Shown: positions 23,374-35,174 of the stretch, piece by piece | Layout: each line of letters begins with the position of its first letter | Numbering within the stretch: position 1 is the stretch's first letter | Assembly: GCA_021613535.1 (NCBI GenBank) | Contig: CP075495.1 | Span: 12,710,001 to 12,774,000, forward strand | DNA: 64,000 nt | Reading direction: 5' to 3' | From: Adineta vaga | Lineage: Eukaryota > Rotifera | The notes under the pieces: generated by a model | Told to the model about the DNA's origin: nothing | The model's database searches: none | The model's input: the letters and a program-made list of their open reading frames with translations, nothing else | Program-made: the position numbers and the translations under genes

Positions 23374-24401
23374 ATGGCCATGCAATTATGTAACAGACGT
23401 GTCACACAAGTGACTACTAATCTTGTTCGACAAGTTGCTAAACCTATACCAATGAAAGTTGAAGATGATCATCATGACGATGAACATACTCATATTGCTG
23501 TACCAAAAACACCAACACCCAAAACATTTGTTTCAATGAGTAAACAATTATTACATGGAAATGCATCCATTACAACTGGACTTACTTGTATGTTATAATG
23601 AACTTTCATTTTTCTTCTTTATACTATTATCTGTTTTTATCTAGCTACGCTTAGTGTTCGTCATGCGCATACTGATATTCAAGTACCTAATTTTGATTAT
23701 TATCGACGCAAAGCACGTTTAGATGCATCAAAATCCTATCGTGATTCGGGCGATAATACTTCACCTTATTCTTATTTAACTCCACTCGGTAAGTATTATG
23801 AAGATAATCTCTAGTTGTTAAATTTATGCAAAGCTATAAATTGAATTATTCGTTTTTTTTTTCTTTTTGTAAAGGTATGGCTATAACATCAGCTTATATG
23901 ACAAAATATATTATTCGAGATATTGCTGCTTATGTCGGTCCAGCCAAAGATGTCATGTCACTTGCGAAAGTAGAAATTAGTCTTGACGCTGTACCTGAAG
24001 GGAAAAATGCCGTATTTGAATGGCGTAATAAACCAATCTTTGTTCGTCATCGTACACCAGAAGAAATTGCTCGAGAAGAAGGTGTTAATGTTAGTCAATT
24101 ACGTGATCCACAAAATGATTCTGAACGTGTAAAAAAACCCGAATGGTTGATTGTTGTTGGTATATGTACTCATCTTGGTATGTCTTTTCTTTAAACTTTA
24201 TTTATTCAAAGTACTATATTTAATCATTGACTTTTAGGTTGTATTCCAATTGCTAATGCCGGTGATTTTGGTGGATACTATTGTCCTTGTCATGGTTCTC
24301 ATTATGATGCATCCGGACGTGTACGAAAAGGTCCTGCACCACTCAATCTTGAAGTTCCTCAATATACGTTCAAAGACGAAAGTACCGTTATCATCGGTTA
24401 G
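23374..24401 (+). CDS. UQCRFS1: Rieske iron-sulfur protein of the cytochrome bc1 complex, 274 aa
   Basis: Four exons: 23374-23587, 23645-23788, 23875-24177, 24238-24401. They sum to 274 aa, the same length as the human protein. It is the complex III subunit that carries electrons from ubiquinol to cytochrome c1 at the inner mitochondrial membrane. The C-terminal domain has both cluster boxes: CTHLGC at 217-222 and CPCHGS at 236-241. This gives ligands Cys217, His219, Cys236 and His239, plus the Cys222-Cys238 disulfide. The tether segment (residues about 125-150, [20 protein letters not shown]) and a presequence-like N-terminus are present. The ATG lies two bases after a strong acceptor (tttttctttcag), suggesting a 5' UTR intron or trans-splicing. 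Confidence 0.97.
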
Positions 24402-24726
24402 AATTAAATCATACAAGAAAAGAACACTTAACAAACCCGTTCCTCGTTTTTTGTCTTAAACTTTAGTTTATTATATTCTTTTTTGCTACATATATAGAGA
24501 ACTATATTGCTGTTACTCTATTCTATCAATTTGTTTCCTATATTCACTTCAAATCAATAAGAAGAATAACAGCAACAGGATCATAGAGAATTCAAAAGAG
24601 TAAAACTAAGTAAAATCATGTATAATTTTATGTATTCTTCCTTTTTCCATTTAAGACAATATTTAAAAGGAAAAAATCGAAAAAAGAAATTCTGCGTTAT
24701 TACATTGATCTCCAATTTTAGTTTGG
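24402..24726. other. Convergent intergenic region
   Basis: 3' flanks of UQCRFS1 (plus) and the small secreted precursor (minus). No coding sequence is seen. Confidence 0.5.
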
Positions 24727-25138
24727 TTAACCATAGTAAAGTATACCACTTAGATTTGGTTGAAGACTAAGAACAAGTCCTTCTTGATTGGCATCATATT
24801 TCCATAAGACATGTTCATTATTTTTATTCGCTGATTGTACATAATGATTAACAGCATTATATAGATCAAGAAGTTTCGGATCATGTATAAGATCAGCAAA
24901 TTGTTTTAATTTCTGTAATTTTTCATTGGTTATCAATGCAAATTTGTCATTTGGAAGAAATGTGTCATCAGAACGTTTTAATCTTTGAACATTGTCAGTC
25001 TTTAATGGCATACCCATCGATAACTGAATATGGATAGCAAATAGAATCGTAGTGAAGAAAATAATTAGACTCTGAATTAGAAAAGGAAAATAAGAAGAAT
25101 CTTTTTCTGTTTTTCTAACGAAAAATAGGTACCTGCAT
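24727..25138 (-). CDS. Small secreted protein or peptide precursor, 116 aa
   Basis: Exon 1 contributes only ATGCAG (25133-25138). After a 61-bp intron, exon 2 (24727-25071) continues in frame: SLIIFFTTILFAIHIQLS is a clear signal-peptide core, so the mature protein starts near residue 20-23. The body is hydrophilic with a KR pair at 34-35 (LKRSDDTF), no cysteines, and ends in ILYYG. The dibasic site and terminal Gly are compatible with a processed, possibly amidated peptide precursor, but no repeated peptide is present and no family is recognised. The exon structure is inferred from the splice sites and the way exon 1 completes the signal peptide. Confidence 0.55.
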
Positions 25139-26743
25139 TATTGATCGTAGTGAATGTAGTTGATGATGAAATAACCAAGGAAAGGAATATGTAGATAATA
25201 ACTTACTAACGGAGTATATATATATATGTATGCGTATATGTAACTGAAGAATCTAGAATTTTAATGAAAATAAGTTTCAAATTTAGGTAATTACTCATAT
25301 TTGGAAGAAATTTATGAAGTAAAAATAGATGATCCTACCTTGTTTTACTTCGAAATAATCTGGATCAAGATCGAAAAAAAATGAGTTCCAGCTATAGATG
25401 ATCATCTTAGTGTAATATGAACTGTACAAAATATGATCTTATTTTTATCAAGTAGAAAAATGACGAAGAATTAAAGTTCAACTGTAAATGTTCTTTTGCT
25501 ACCGAAGTTTCTAGATAAATATTATTGATTTTACAAAGCAAAATGAATAAGAGATAATCTCATTCGCATGTCCTGTTCTCAAACATTAACTCCATACTAT
25601 GGAAAAATGTCTAGTTTTGAGGAAAGTCATAACATATATTTTTATCGAATAATATTCAACTAAATGATGACGAGAATACTCGGCGACAACGAGTGAAAAA
25701 AGTGACAACAATTTTTTATTATCAGGACATCTATAAATGAGCTGGTTGTTTCTGACAGAAACATGTTTGGAATATTAGATGAACGAAGATTAACAAGTGG
25801 TCTCTATGAATTAAAGCGCGATAACGTATTATCAATAGTTTAATAGAAGGAAATGATCTATATGACGTGTTAGCTAGAGATTTAAAGATGAAAATCATCA
25901 GTCGTTTTTCAGCATTATTCTATACGCACGATGTCCTTCCTATGCAGTTTTCATTCTAATTATCAATATATACGTATATATGTATATAGATGAAAATCGG
26001 AATAATTAATTGTATTATTTGATTACAAAAACAATTCAATATATTTCAAAGTGTGACTGATCTTTCTTCTGCATTTATTGAAGAATCAATCGCAGAAAAG
26101 ATTGCCAACGAAAAATCACAAGCATACGAATTTAACTAGACTAATTTAATCACCGTCTGAAATATTTTCTCAGCCAACTATATGAAAGAAATGCAGATGA
26201 GCAACCATGAAAGTTCATTGAATATAGTAAAACAATGGTGAAAAAGAACGTTCATATTTATGTATCTTGAAGAACTATTTTTAAAATAAAAATAAAAAAT
26301 AGTATATTCAAAAACAAAGAAAAGGAAATGACGCAAATAACTTCGAATTTAGTTCATTTGATATTCTTTGCCTATCGGATCAGACAAAGGTGGGCATATG
26401 TTGTCGATAGGTTCTGTTAACTTGCTTTTGTTTTATTTTATGACATCAGTAGACAAAAAAAAAGATTCTTATATGAATTTTTAAACATTTCACAAAACAA
26501 AACCATTCGTTAATAACAATTTTATATGTATATATCTTTGATAATTAAGTCTTTGTTTTTCTTTGCAAACAAATTCAAGAAAAAAGGAACAATAATAGGA
26601 ACAAAACAAAAAAAAGAAGATAAAGCAGAAGAAGACAAAGAAACGAAACGCGTGTTCATATATTGCAATAGACTAGAAGTCAAATGTCTTTTTTATATAG
26701 ATATAATATATATATATATACAAATAAATGTATATGATATTTT
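25139..26743. other. Gene-free region downstream of the Hox gene
   Basis: About 1.6 kb with no supported ORF on either strand. It is AT-rich, with short TA runs near 25216 and 26705. It may hold the Hox 3' UTR and regulatory DNA. Confidence 0.5.
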
Positions 26744-28188
26744 CTATTTATTATTTCCATTGGTACCATATGGATGAGGATGTTGATGGGAAAGATGAGG
26801 ATTATTTTCTTTTTTAACACTTGGCACCGATGGCCATGATGATGATGTTGCATCAGTTGTTGACATTGCATGAGGATGATGATTATGTCCACTACCACCA
26901 TGACTTGTTGCATTTGCTTCTAGTTTAACATTGGGATCATTGAGTGATTTGAAATTATTTTCTTTTTTCCATTTCATACGACTGAAAATAGATAAGGAAA
27001 GAAATAGAATCTTACGACAATTGAAAATATTATTATTTTTGAACTTACCGATTTTGAAACCAAATCTAAAACAAAATATTTTCAAAAAAATGCATAAATA
27101 ATTCGAATAGAAATTTAAGAGAAACCTTACTTTAATTTGACGTTCAGTTAATGCCAAACTATGTGCAATCTCAATACGTCGTCGACGTGTTAAATATCTA
27201 CTTTTAAATGGCATATTTATATGAAGAGAAGTTTTATCAAAAAATTTACTTTGTAAAATGAAATTCTTTTTCTAATTCTAATGTTTGATGACGTGTATAT
27301 GTTTGACGTGTACGTTTATGTTCGAAATTGAATTCTATTGAGACAAACAAAGAATAAGAAAAGATTCACACTAATCATTTCTTTCATTAATAGATAAACA
27401 AGATAGTCAAGGAAGTCAATCAATTCAATGGATTACATTTATGTCAAGTTTTTATGTTTCCTCCATACGTTATCTATAAATCATTATTCTCTTTTACTTT
27501 GTCTCATTGATTAACTTTCTTGATTTCCGTTTTTTTTTCTTTTCCTTTTCGCTATACCTGGTCGCATCCATGGATGTGCATAATAAAGCATGGGATTTGT
27601 AACTGCCATTGAAAAACTTGATAATTGATGATGTGGATGTGCTGTTGGTGGCATTGTTGGTGTTGGTATCATATCGTTACCTGCTGTTGCCGTTAAAGAT
27701 GATGATGAAATAGGTTCAGCTTGTTTCCATGATGATGTACCATTTGATGATGGTAAAAGATAATCATTGGCTGATGGATGTTGTTGAAGATGTACTTGTT
27801 GTTGTTGATGGTGATGTTGCTGTTGATGATGATGATGATGAAGAGAATGAGGATGATGAGAATTGGAACTCGACATTGATGCGGCTGCTGCAGCTTGCAT
27901 CATTGTAAAATTTGAATAAGTATTCATAAGTTGATCTTTATTTGATGTTGGAGTAGGAAATGTTAAACGATCGAATGTGGAAGGAAATCCACCACGGTTA
28001 TAATCAGTATCATAAGGAAATGATGTCGAACTATTAACATCATTATTTGTTGTTTGTTGATCACCATTTGACGATGTTCCTGCATTATTATTATTATTAT
28101 TATTAGTGGTTGTAGTCGTCGTTGTTGATCCATTGCTTGGAAAAAGATCATTTGTTGATGTTGAAGAAAGATTGAAATAGTTATTCAT
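26744..28188 (-). CDS. Antennapedia-class (central) Hox transcription factor, 345 aa
   Basis: Five exons: 27558-28188, 27250-27334, 27131-27197, 27049-27065, 26744-26981. They sum to 346 codons. The start at 28188 gives MNNYFN, the N-terminal signature of Hox proteins, although an ATG 18 bases upstream is in frame. A degenerate hexapeptide AHPWMRP (204-210) lies only eight residues before the homeodomain (216-275). The homeodomain reads [55 protein letters not shown], with Gln50 and Asn51 intact. It should bind TAAT-core sites and pattern the body axis. Residues 1-200 are His/Gln/Ser/Thr/Asn-rich. Three introns cut the homeodomain, at position 24, between 46 and 47, and in codon 52, leaving a 17-nt exon that encodes IWFQN plus part of Arg52. 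The sequence is closest by eye to Hox4-Hox8/Lox5 types; the exact paralogy group is uncertain. Confidence 0.93.
27049..27065 (-). other. 17-nt micro-exon encoding the Hox recognition-helix core
   Basis: Flanked by ttttgttttag before it and gtaagttc after it on the minus strand. It encodes IWFQN and two bases of Arg52. The flanking introns are 65 bp (27066-27130) and 67 bp (26982-27048). Skipping it would remove 17 nt, shift the frame and destroy DNA binding. Confidence 0.9.
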
Positions 28189-31100
28189 TGTTTTGGGCAA
28201 TTGCAATTATCGTTATTTTTATATAATATGCAGAGAGAAGGAGAGAAAATTTTTTGTTGAATTATTTTTTTTTGTTATTGTTGTATTTGTCGTTGATGAG
28301 GTCAAATAATAATATTGCCCATAAAAAAGTTCACACACAATTCAGGTCAAAAGACGGATGATGGTAGTTAATGTTAAGAAATAAAAAAACTCAAAACAGC
28401 CACTAATACTCGCCCATAATAATAAAGCAAAAAAAATGAGAAGAAGAACGTGTTTAAACGACAATTGAAATGAATATGGAGGCAATGATCGCCAGCACTT
28501 TACAATGATTTGTTAGGAGGAAATAACTTCTTTCTATCGTTGGTTGGAGAGTAGAACGAGAGAGAGAGAGCAGAGAGAGAAAAGGAGAGAATAAAGAAAA
28601 AATGATATCTCTCCATTTCTCTCTCTCTCTTTCTCTTTTTTTCAATACTGGTTTTGTTGTTTTCGCTCCAGTAGCATTATCGTTAGATGAGATGATGATA
28701 TTTTCGAGCCAGTCGGAATGCACAATCGATGAAGAGAAAAGAGCAACTCAACGGAATTTCTTTCTCTCTCTCTCTTTTGTGCTTTTTTCAGTTCAACCAA
28801 TCAGTACATTTCTTTCCTTTGATAGGTCCAAATAGACATATATACTTATTCATTTTGTAATTTGTCCTTTCTTTTTCTCTTCTTCTTCTTCTTCTTTCGC
28901 TTTCTCGTTTTTTACAACCGTATTGCATTGATCATCAATATATGCATACGATGTCCCCGAAGAACGATTGCTCATTTTGTCATCACCCTGCGGAGGTGCA
29001 CGACAATATAGATAGAGAGCACATACGACTAATTTTGTGTCCCTCTCGTGCTATCATAAGAGAGGGAGAGAAAAACGAGACCAGGCATACATATACATAT
29101 AGATCAAATAGATGTATATATGCATATGTGATACGAGAACGGCGACGATGAAAAAAGAAGAGAGAAAAAAAGATGAATGCATATAGATAGACTACAAACC
29201 TTAAAAAGCAAAGGTGTGATTGCAAAATTTTCTTTTTATTCTTCACTTTTTTTCACCATATCTAGATTGCAATCACTATCATTTCAACTTGTAGGTTTTT
29301 TTCTCTCTTGCTCTAATGATCATTCTTACTTAGTATATGTTTTGATGAATATATATATATGTATACCTATGTGAAAGTAAAATGAATCGTTTGAACGAAT
29401 ACCGACTGTATTGTTATTCTCTTTAAAGAAAAACATAGTCACGATGACTAGAAAGACAAAAACAAAGAAATGTAGAATAATGCCTTATTGATTGAATTTT
29501 AAATCGATGGGAAAAGAGGTACCATGTCAAAACGATTAACCTTATTTCAATAGATGTAATGAAATCAAAGTTTTGAATAATTATTACATTGTGCATTCAA
29601 CTGAAATCATCGAAATACATTTCATATGATTTCTTTCGTAGAAAACGAACAATCATATCGAGACGATTCATGTTTGCCGATAGTATTCATGTCAGAACTT
29701 TTCAAGTTTCATATTGTCATATAAAGTATCATAAACGAACCATCATAGACTCGAAGTAGTTGTTCTTCTCTTTGACTTCTTTTTTTGCCTGAAATAACGA
29801 GAATGAAAAAAAAACTTTGTAAATCGAATCGTCGGCCACTTGGCCTTTCCGATCTGTATTCGAGTGAAGAAGATCGACCTTTTCTTTCACATAGATATGT
29901 GAAGATCAGACAGATTTTTTTCCTGTAAAAGAATATTGATGTGACAAGCATAAATATACGAAAGACAAAATAGGGAATGTCAAATCAAGAATATTCAAGT
30001 ATCGTACAAATAAAAACAAATGAAACATATTGAGGAAATAGACTATCAAGTTATGTTATTTCTATTCTTTTTAAAATTTTTAACACTTCGTTTTTATCTT
30101 AGAGATTAATTCAATTGAATCACATCAACACTAGAAGAGACATCTCTCTTGATCGTGTGTAATGTGTTCTATCTAATGGGAATTTGATGACGTCAATGAC
30201 AATGTCAGTGGAACCGACATTCGGTATTGCTTTCCTTTTCTTTTCTTTTTTTGATCATGTTGTCATCGTTTTGTTTCTACTTGCACTAGTCATTATACTT
30301 GTTTTGATCAATGAAGTGTTAGTAGTTTCATAAGAGAAGCTACTTAATTAATGAAGAGTGAGCAAGAGAAAATTTGTCATTTGAAAATATCTTGTCAACT
30401 ATGATCAATCATATATTTATTTAGTCAAATGATTCAAACGAATTCTAGAAAGATTACAGTGAGATATCTGTCGAAGAAAGATTTATACTTGTATAATCAC
30501 GATCATCTGTATGCTTATTGGTTAGCATATGTTTCCTATTTCTGTTGTACAATATAGTTTTCTTTTTTTTCCTGTGCAATACTATTCTATCCACTTTTAC
30601 TTCTTGGACACGTTTCAACCTATTCTTTCTCAATTATGAAACAATCTGCTATCAAATAGAAATGTACTAACTTAAATGTCTATTCTAGTTCAATGGACAA
30701 ATATGTATTTATTGTTGTTAACATGCATATACCGTCCGTAGTCAGTCATTTGAACAAAAAATAAAAACTGTTGAAAATAATTCAATCATAAGATCTATTT
30801 GTTTCGCATCGGATAATTCTCGTTTTTTTTTGTTATTTATTTATTACGTTTTATCGATCGTAATATTCCGACAAACAGTACAAACAAGATCTAATGAGGT
30901 GTGTTCTTACGTCAATCGATATCTGACCATTGTTCATATCATCTCATAACTAAGAAATAAAACTATTCACTTGGGAATACGTAGAGCTATGTTTGAATCC
31001 TCTGTTGAAGAATAATCTCAATGCAAAATACTACCTGAATATTGAATCAAGTACTTAGTATTGAAATAGTTGATTGTCATCGACGACGACGACAAAAAAA

Positions 31101-32946
31101 TGATGATGGACTATACGTAGACAAAGTATATTGTGCATGTATGTGTACGTATGTATGTATACAAAAAAAAACGAGAGAAAGTAGAAGGAGAGAAATGGCC
31201 TCCATAAAAATAAATATATCATATTATTGAGCAATATCAGTACCGCATTAAAGCCTCACTAATGGATTCGCGCCTATATATTGTTCTTTGCCAATCGTAT
31301 TCATTTATGAAGAGAGAGAAAATTGATGTACCATGATGAAAAAAGAAAGAAATTGAGAATCAAAGTAGAGGTACATTTTAACTTATGCAAAGTTTTTCAA
31401 TAAAAGTTTTCTTTCTAATTATTTAACTTGAAATTTCCACCACCACCACCACCCACTGTTGTTTGTTCATTTTGTGTTATTTTTTTTATCGTTTTTCTCA
31501 CACATATGCACAATCGATTGGTCTCTATGACATGCACCCGTTATCGGTCAAATGCAGACGATTCGACACTTTTCAACTGCTGTTGCCGTTCAATGGCCCT
31601 ATTAAACTTTTCTACTCACATCCGTTTGATCAATCAGATGCTACTGTACATATTCTCTTTTTCTCTTGATTTCTTTCTTTCTCCACAGGGAAGTGCTTAT
31701 CCATTAAAACTGGCAATATGTTCTTCAGATTGTATAGATGAACTGTATACATCTGTGATTAAACAATCAACAAATCAAAGTTATCTGATCGTTTTCTTTC
31801 TTTTTGTCTATCGGAATGTACTACGTGTAGAAAATAAAGACCAATTGTTGATCAACAAAAGTTGTGAAGACAATTTCATCATGACAATTATTATATAGCT
31901 CGAAGAAAATAGTAATAAAGCTACTTTTTCTTTTCGTTTGTTGTCCTCATATAATGTTCTTTGCGCTTGAGTGATAACACTATTCGTATGTTGTTTTATA
32001 GTTTATAGAGTTTGCCTGTCCAAATGATGTTATTGACGAAGGTTCTCTTTTTGGTGAGAGCTTCTAATTACCCTTGGCCTGTTTGTGTGTGTAAAGGCCA
32101 TAAAACAAGGTGAACTCACTGGATATATATATATATATATATGTATACGTGAGTATAGAGCCAAAAGGCTAAATAATTCGACAAATGTATGTGAGGTGTG
32201 ACACATGATTCGTTCCCTCGAGAATATGTCAATCGAGCGCGTCGTTTGCTACGTATGAGAAGCGAAAGAAAGAGAGTGAGAGAGAGAGTAAGGTAGACAA
32301 GATCAAGCAACAAAAAAAATGAAAAGAGAAGAAAAGCTTCCGTTCAATGAGCCTCAACTGAACATTAGATGATGTTTTAACGGCTAAATAGTTGCCTCAC
32401 ATACAAAACGAACATATTGTGACTATGCCAGTTGTTGACCATTTTAAAAATGATGAAATATGAAAGAGAAACATCGGGTCGTATAATGGTTGGTTAAAAT
32501 ATGTGACACATCTTTTTTTCTCTCTTCGAATATTTTTTCTCTCTATACATTAGATCGATTCCTCTCATGTACCTAGAAAAAGACTTCTGACAAGAAAAAA
32601 AAACGAATGCGAAAGTTCTGTTTTTATGCTATAAATACGAAATCGATCAGTTGGAAAGACATTGGTTATATATTAATATATTTCAAATATTTATTGACCC
32701 GATAAAGAGAATATTGATGCAAATTGTATTCATTGAAAATTCATATGAAACCAAGGAGAATCGTCAGTAATAACTGTCTACTACCATATGTATTAATAAT
32801 ATTGTACTTAAGTTTAAAAAAAAACGAGGCATATGAAGAAGAAAAACTGAAAAATGAAAGTACTCCCACTATATCTAAATAAGAAGAATGGATTAATTGA
32901 ATGCTTGTTTTTGAGAATGTAGAATGTATTTCTAACTGAATCGTTT
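28189..32946. other. 4.8-kb gene-free region upstream of the Hox gene
   Basis: The longest gene-free stretch of the window. No supported ORF on either strand; the frames present are short and low-complexity. It contains a GA-rich then CT-rich tract at about 28556-28640, further CT runs to about 28900, a (TA)n run at about 32123-32142 and scattered T-rich stretches. Its position directly upstream of a Hox gene makes it a candidate regulatory domain; no element was identified with confidence. Confidence 0.5.
28556..28640. repeat. GA-rich tract followed by CT-rich tract
   Basis: GAGAGAGA repeats are followed, after about 20 bp, by TCTCTCTC repeats, giving an imperfect inverted repeat about 370-450 bp upstream of the Hox start codon. 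More (CT)n lies at about 28762-28776. Confidence 0.75.
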
Positions 32947-35174
32947 TTATACCAGATCTTGATAAAATTTGACCTTATCATAATTTTCCGAAATAATCTT
33001 TGTAACTTCGTCTGCATGATCACTATCACGTACTTCTAATACAACTTGAATCTAATAATTTAACAAAAAAAATGAAAATCAAAAGAAAGAATAGAACGAA
33101 AAAGGGATATGGATTTTTTACTTGAACAGAAAACATATCGGATTTAAGCCAAGCTCGTTCATGGTAAATATCTTTAACACTAGCTCCTGCTGAACTAAAC
33201 AATTTACACATTTGTGCTAATGATCCAGGACGATCACTAAAGAAAACTATATTTATTTCAATACATTCTCTAGAAAATCCTTCTTACCTAACAGTTAACC
33301 AAATTTTCAATAAACGTTTATCTGCAACAAGACCACGTTCAAGAACACGACCGAGTACAGTTGTATCAATATTACCACCACATAATGGAATGACCACTCT
33401 ACAAAAAAAAGTACAAACGTATATCAAAACGTATTCGATTTTTAATTATTTCGTATACTTTTTTCCTTTTAATTCTGGTAATAAACCTTGTAAAACGGCT
33501 GCAAGACCTGCAGCACCAGCTCCTAAAATACCAAGAAGATCATCAGCAAATAAAATTCGATTGAATAAATTTTACCTTCAACAACAGCTTTTTCCATTTC
33601 TACCAATCGTAAAATAGCTATAGCAATATATTCTTCACTAAAGATAACATTGATATTATAGTCTTTGTCTCTCTTTTTTTTCTCTACGAAATACCAACCT
33701 TACGCAAACAACTTTATCAATCAATGGTGATGCTGTAGCGAAGGCATTTCCACCAACGAGTGGAACAGCCAAACCATCGGCTAATGTTGATTTACACTCC
33801 GTATAAATAGGATGACCAGCTGAAATAAATGTTTGAGTGATCATGAAAATGAGCGAATCTTGAAAAAAGAACTTTCATACCTTCCGTTGATTTATAAAAA
33901 CCAGGTGCACGTTCAGATTCAACTGAAATAACTTTAACACGTGGATTGACCGATTTTACTGCCACAGCTAGATAAATATTATAGTTTTATTATATACATC
34001 GAAATCATTTATGAAAGTTTGTTAATCTTACCCACACCAGCAAGAAGACCGCCACCACCTAGAACCGATTAAAAAAAGAATATAATATTAATATAAAGTA
34101 ATCAAAATACCTGTAGGTACAATAATGGCATCAACTTCTGGAACTTGATCAAGAATTTCAAGACCTAAAGTTCCTTGACCAGCTAGAATATGTGGATGAT
34201 CAAAACTACAAGTTAAAACAAATATAGTATTCAGTAGCATATAATTCACTGTCTTTCGTACCCATTAATGTAACGTAAACCCAACATTCGAGCTAATTTT
34301 AATGCAAAGCGTTTTGACTAAAGAGCAAAAAAAGGAGTAATCATAGATTGTATCGATTTCTTAACTCAATAGTTATTTACTTCAGCTAGATCAATGCCTT
34401 TGATAATAACAACAGCTCCAAATGATTTACAATTATTCACTTTCATAATTGGTGCATGTCGAGGCATGACAACCACGACAGGAATACCCAATTGTTGACC
34501 ATGATAGGATATAGCTAATGCATGATTACCTGCACTAGCTGCAATTACTCCTCGAGCTTTTTCAAACTGATAATAATAATAATAATAACAACAAGAAGAA
34601 AATCATATCATAAAATCAAAACAAAACACTTACTGCTGATAATGTCATCAAGGTATTTCGTGCACCACGTTCCTTGAAACTACCAGTATGCAATAAGAAA
34701 TCCTTTTTAAAATACAATTCCATGCCGGTTATTTTCGACATATGTGAACTCTATGAATATTTTTTTTAAAAATGAATCGTTAGTGAAAATTTTAGAAGAT
34801 TAATTACATACTGTACATGGTGTTTTTTCCACTCCAAATTTAATACGATATGCAGCTGCTGAAATTTCTTCGAACGTTAAAATACGCGGCGCTTTCGGAT
34901 CACACCATTCATCATACAAATCTTCTTCGGTTATTTCGATTGTTAATAAACTAGAAAGACAAGAAATTTGAATGCATAGAAATAAAGAGAAAAAATATAT
35001 ATATACTCGATATCTTTTATCTGATTTTCAAGAGCTTGTTGTCGTTTTTGTAAATCAACATCGGACAAGAGTCGTTCATCTAACATTGTCATTCGTCCTA
35101 CGAATTATTAAAAACAGAAGATTAGTTCGAAGAAAATGTAAGTTCACATTACGTATTTCGTTTATTGCGCTCAT
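32947..35174 (-). CDS. PLP-dependent L-threonine/L-serine dehydratase with C-terminal ACT-like domain, 465 aa
   Basis: Fifteen exons: 35153-35174, 35007-35097, 34812-34950, 34634-34750, 34381-34566, 34262-34317, 34111-34205, 34032-34058, 33881-33967, 33699-33819, 33576-33637, 33459-33522, 33288-33398, 33122-33236, 32947-33051. They sum to 466 codons. The fold-type II PLP enzyme deaminates threonine or serine to 2-oxobutyrate or pyruvate plus ammonia. The Schiff-base Lys110 sits in GSFKERGA, the phosphate-binding glycine loop TGGGGLLAG at 235-243, and SAGNHALA is typical of the family. After the catalytic domain, SDRPGSLAQMCKLFSSAGA (393-411) begins an ACT-like regulatory domain ending at 465. 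This tail separates it from serine racemase. One exon is 27 nt (34032-34058) and carries the glycine loop. Exon 10 ends at a non-consensus gttggt donor, chosen because it restores the CVSEEYIAIAIL block. Origin (animal or acquired) is not decidable here. Confidence 0.9.

Noticed and set aside
28454-29246. Short frames on both strands upstream of the Hox gene
   Set aside because: Produced by GA/CT repeats and T-rich DNA; products are Ser/Leu/Phe repeats or Glu/Arg repeats without motifs.
31428-31898. 156-codon open frame starting MKFPPPPPP
   Set aside because: T-rich, Phe/Ser-rich with no motif, no conserved-looking block and codon use unlike the real genes; lies in the Hox-flanking gene-free region.
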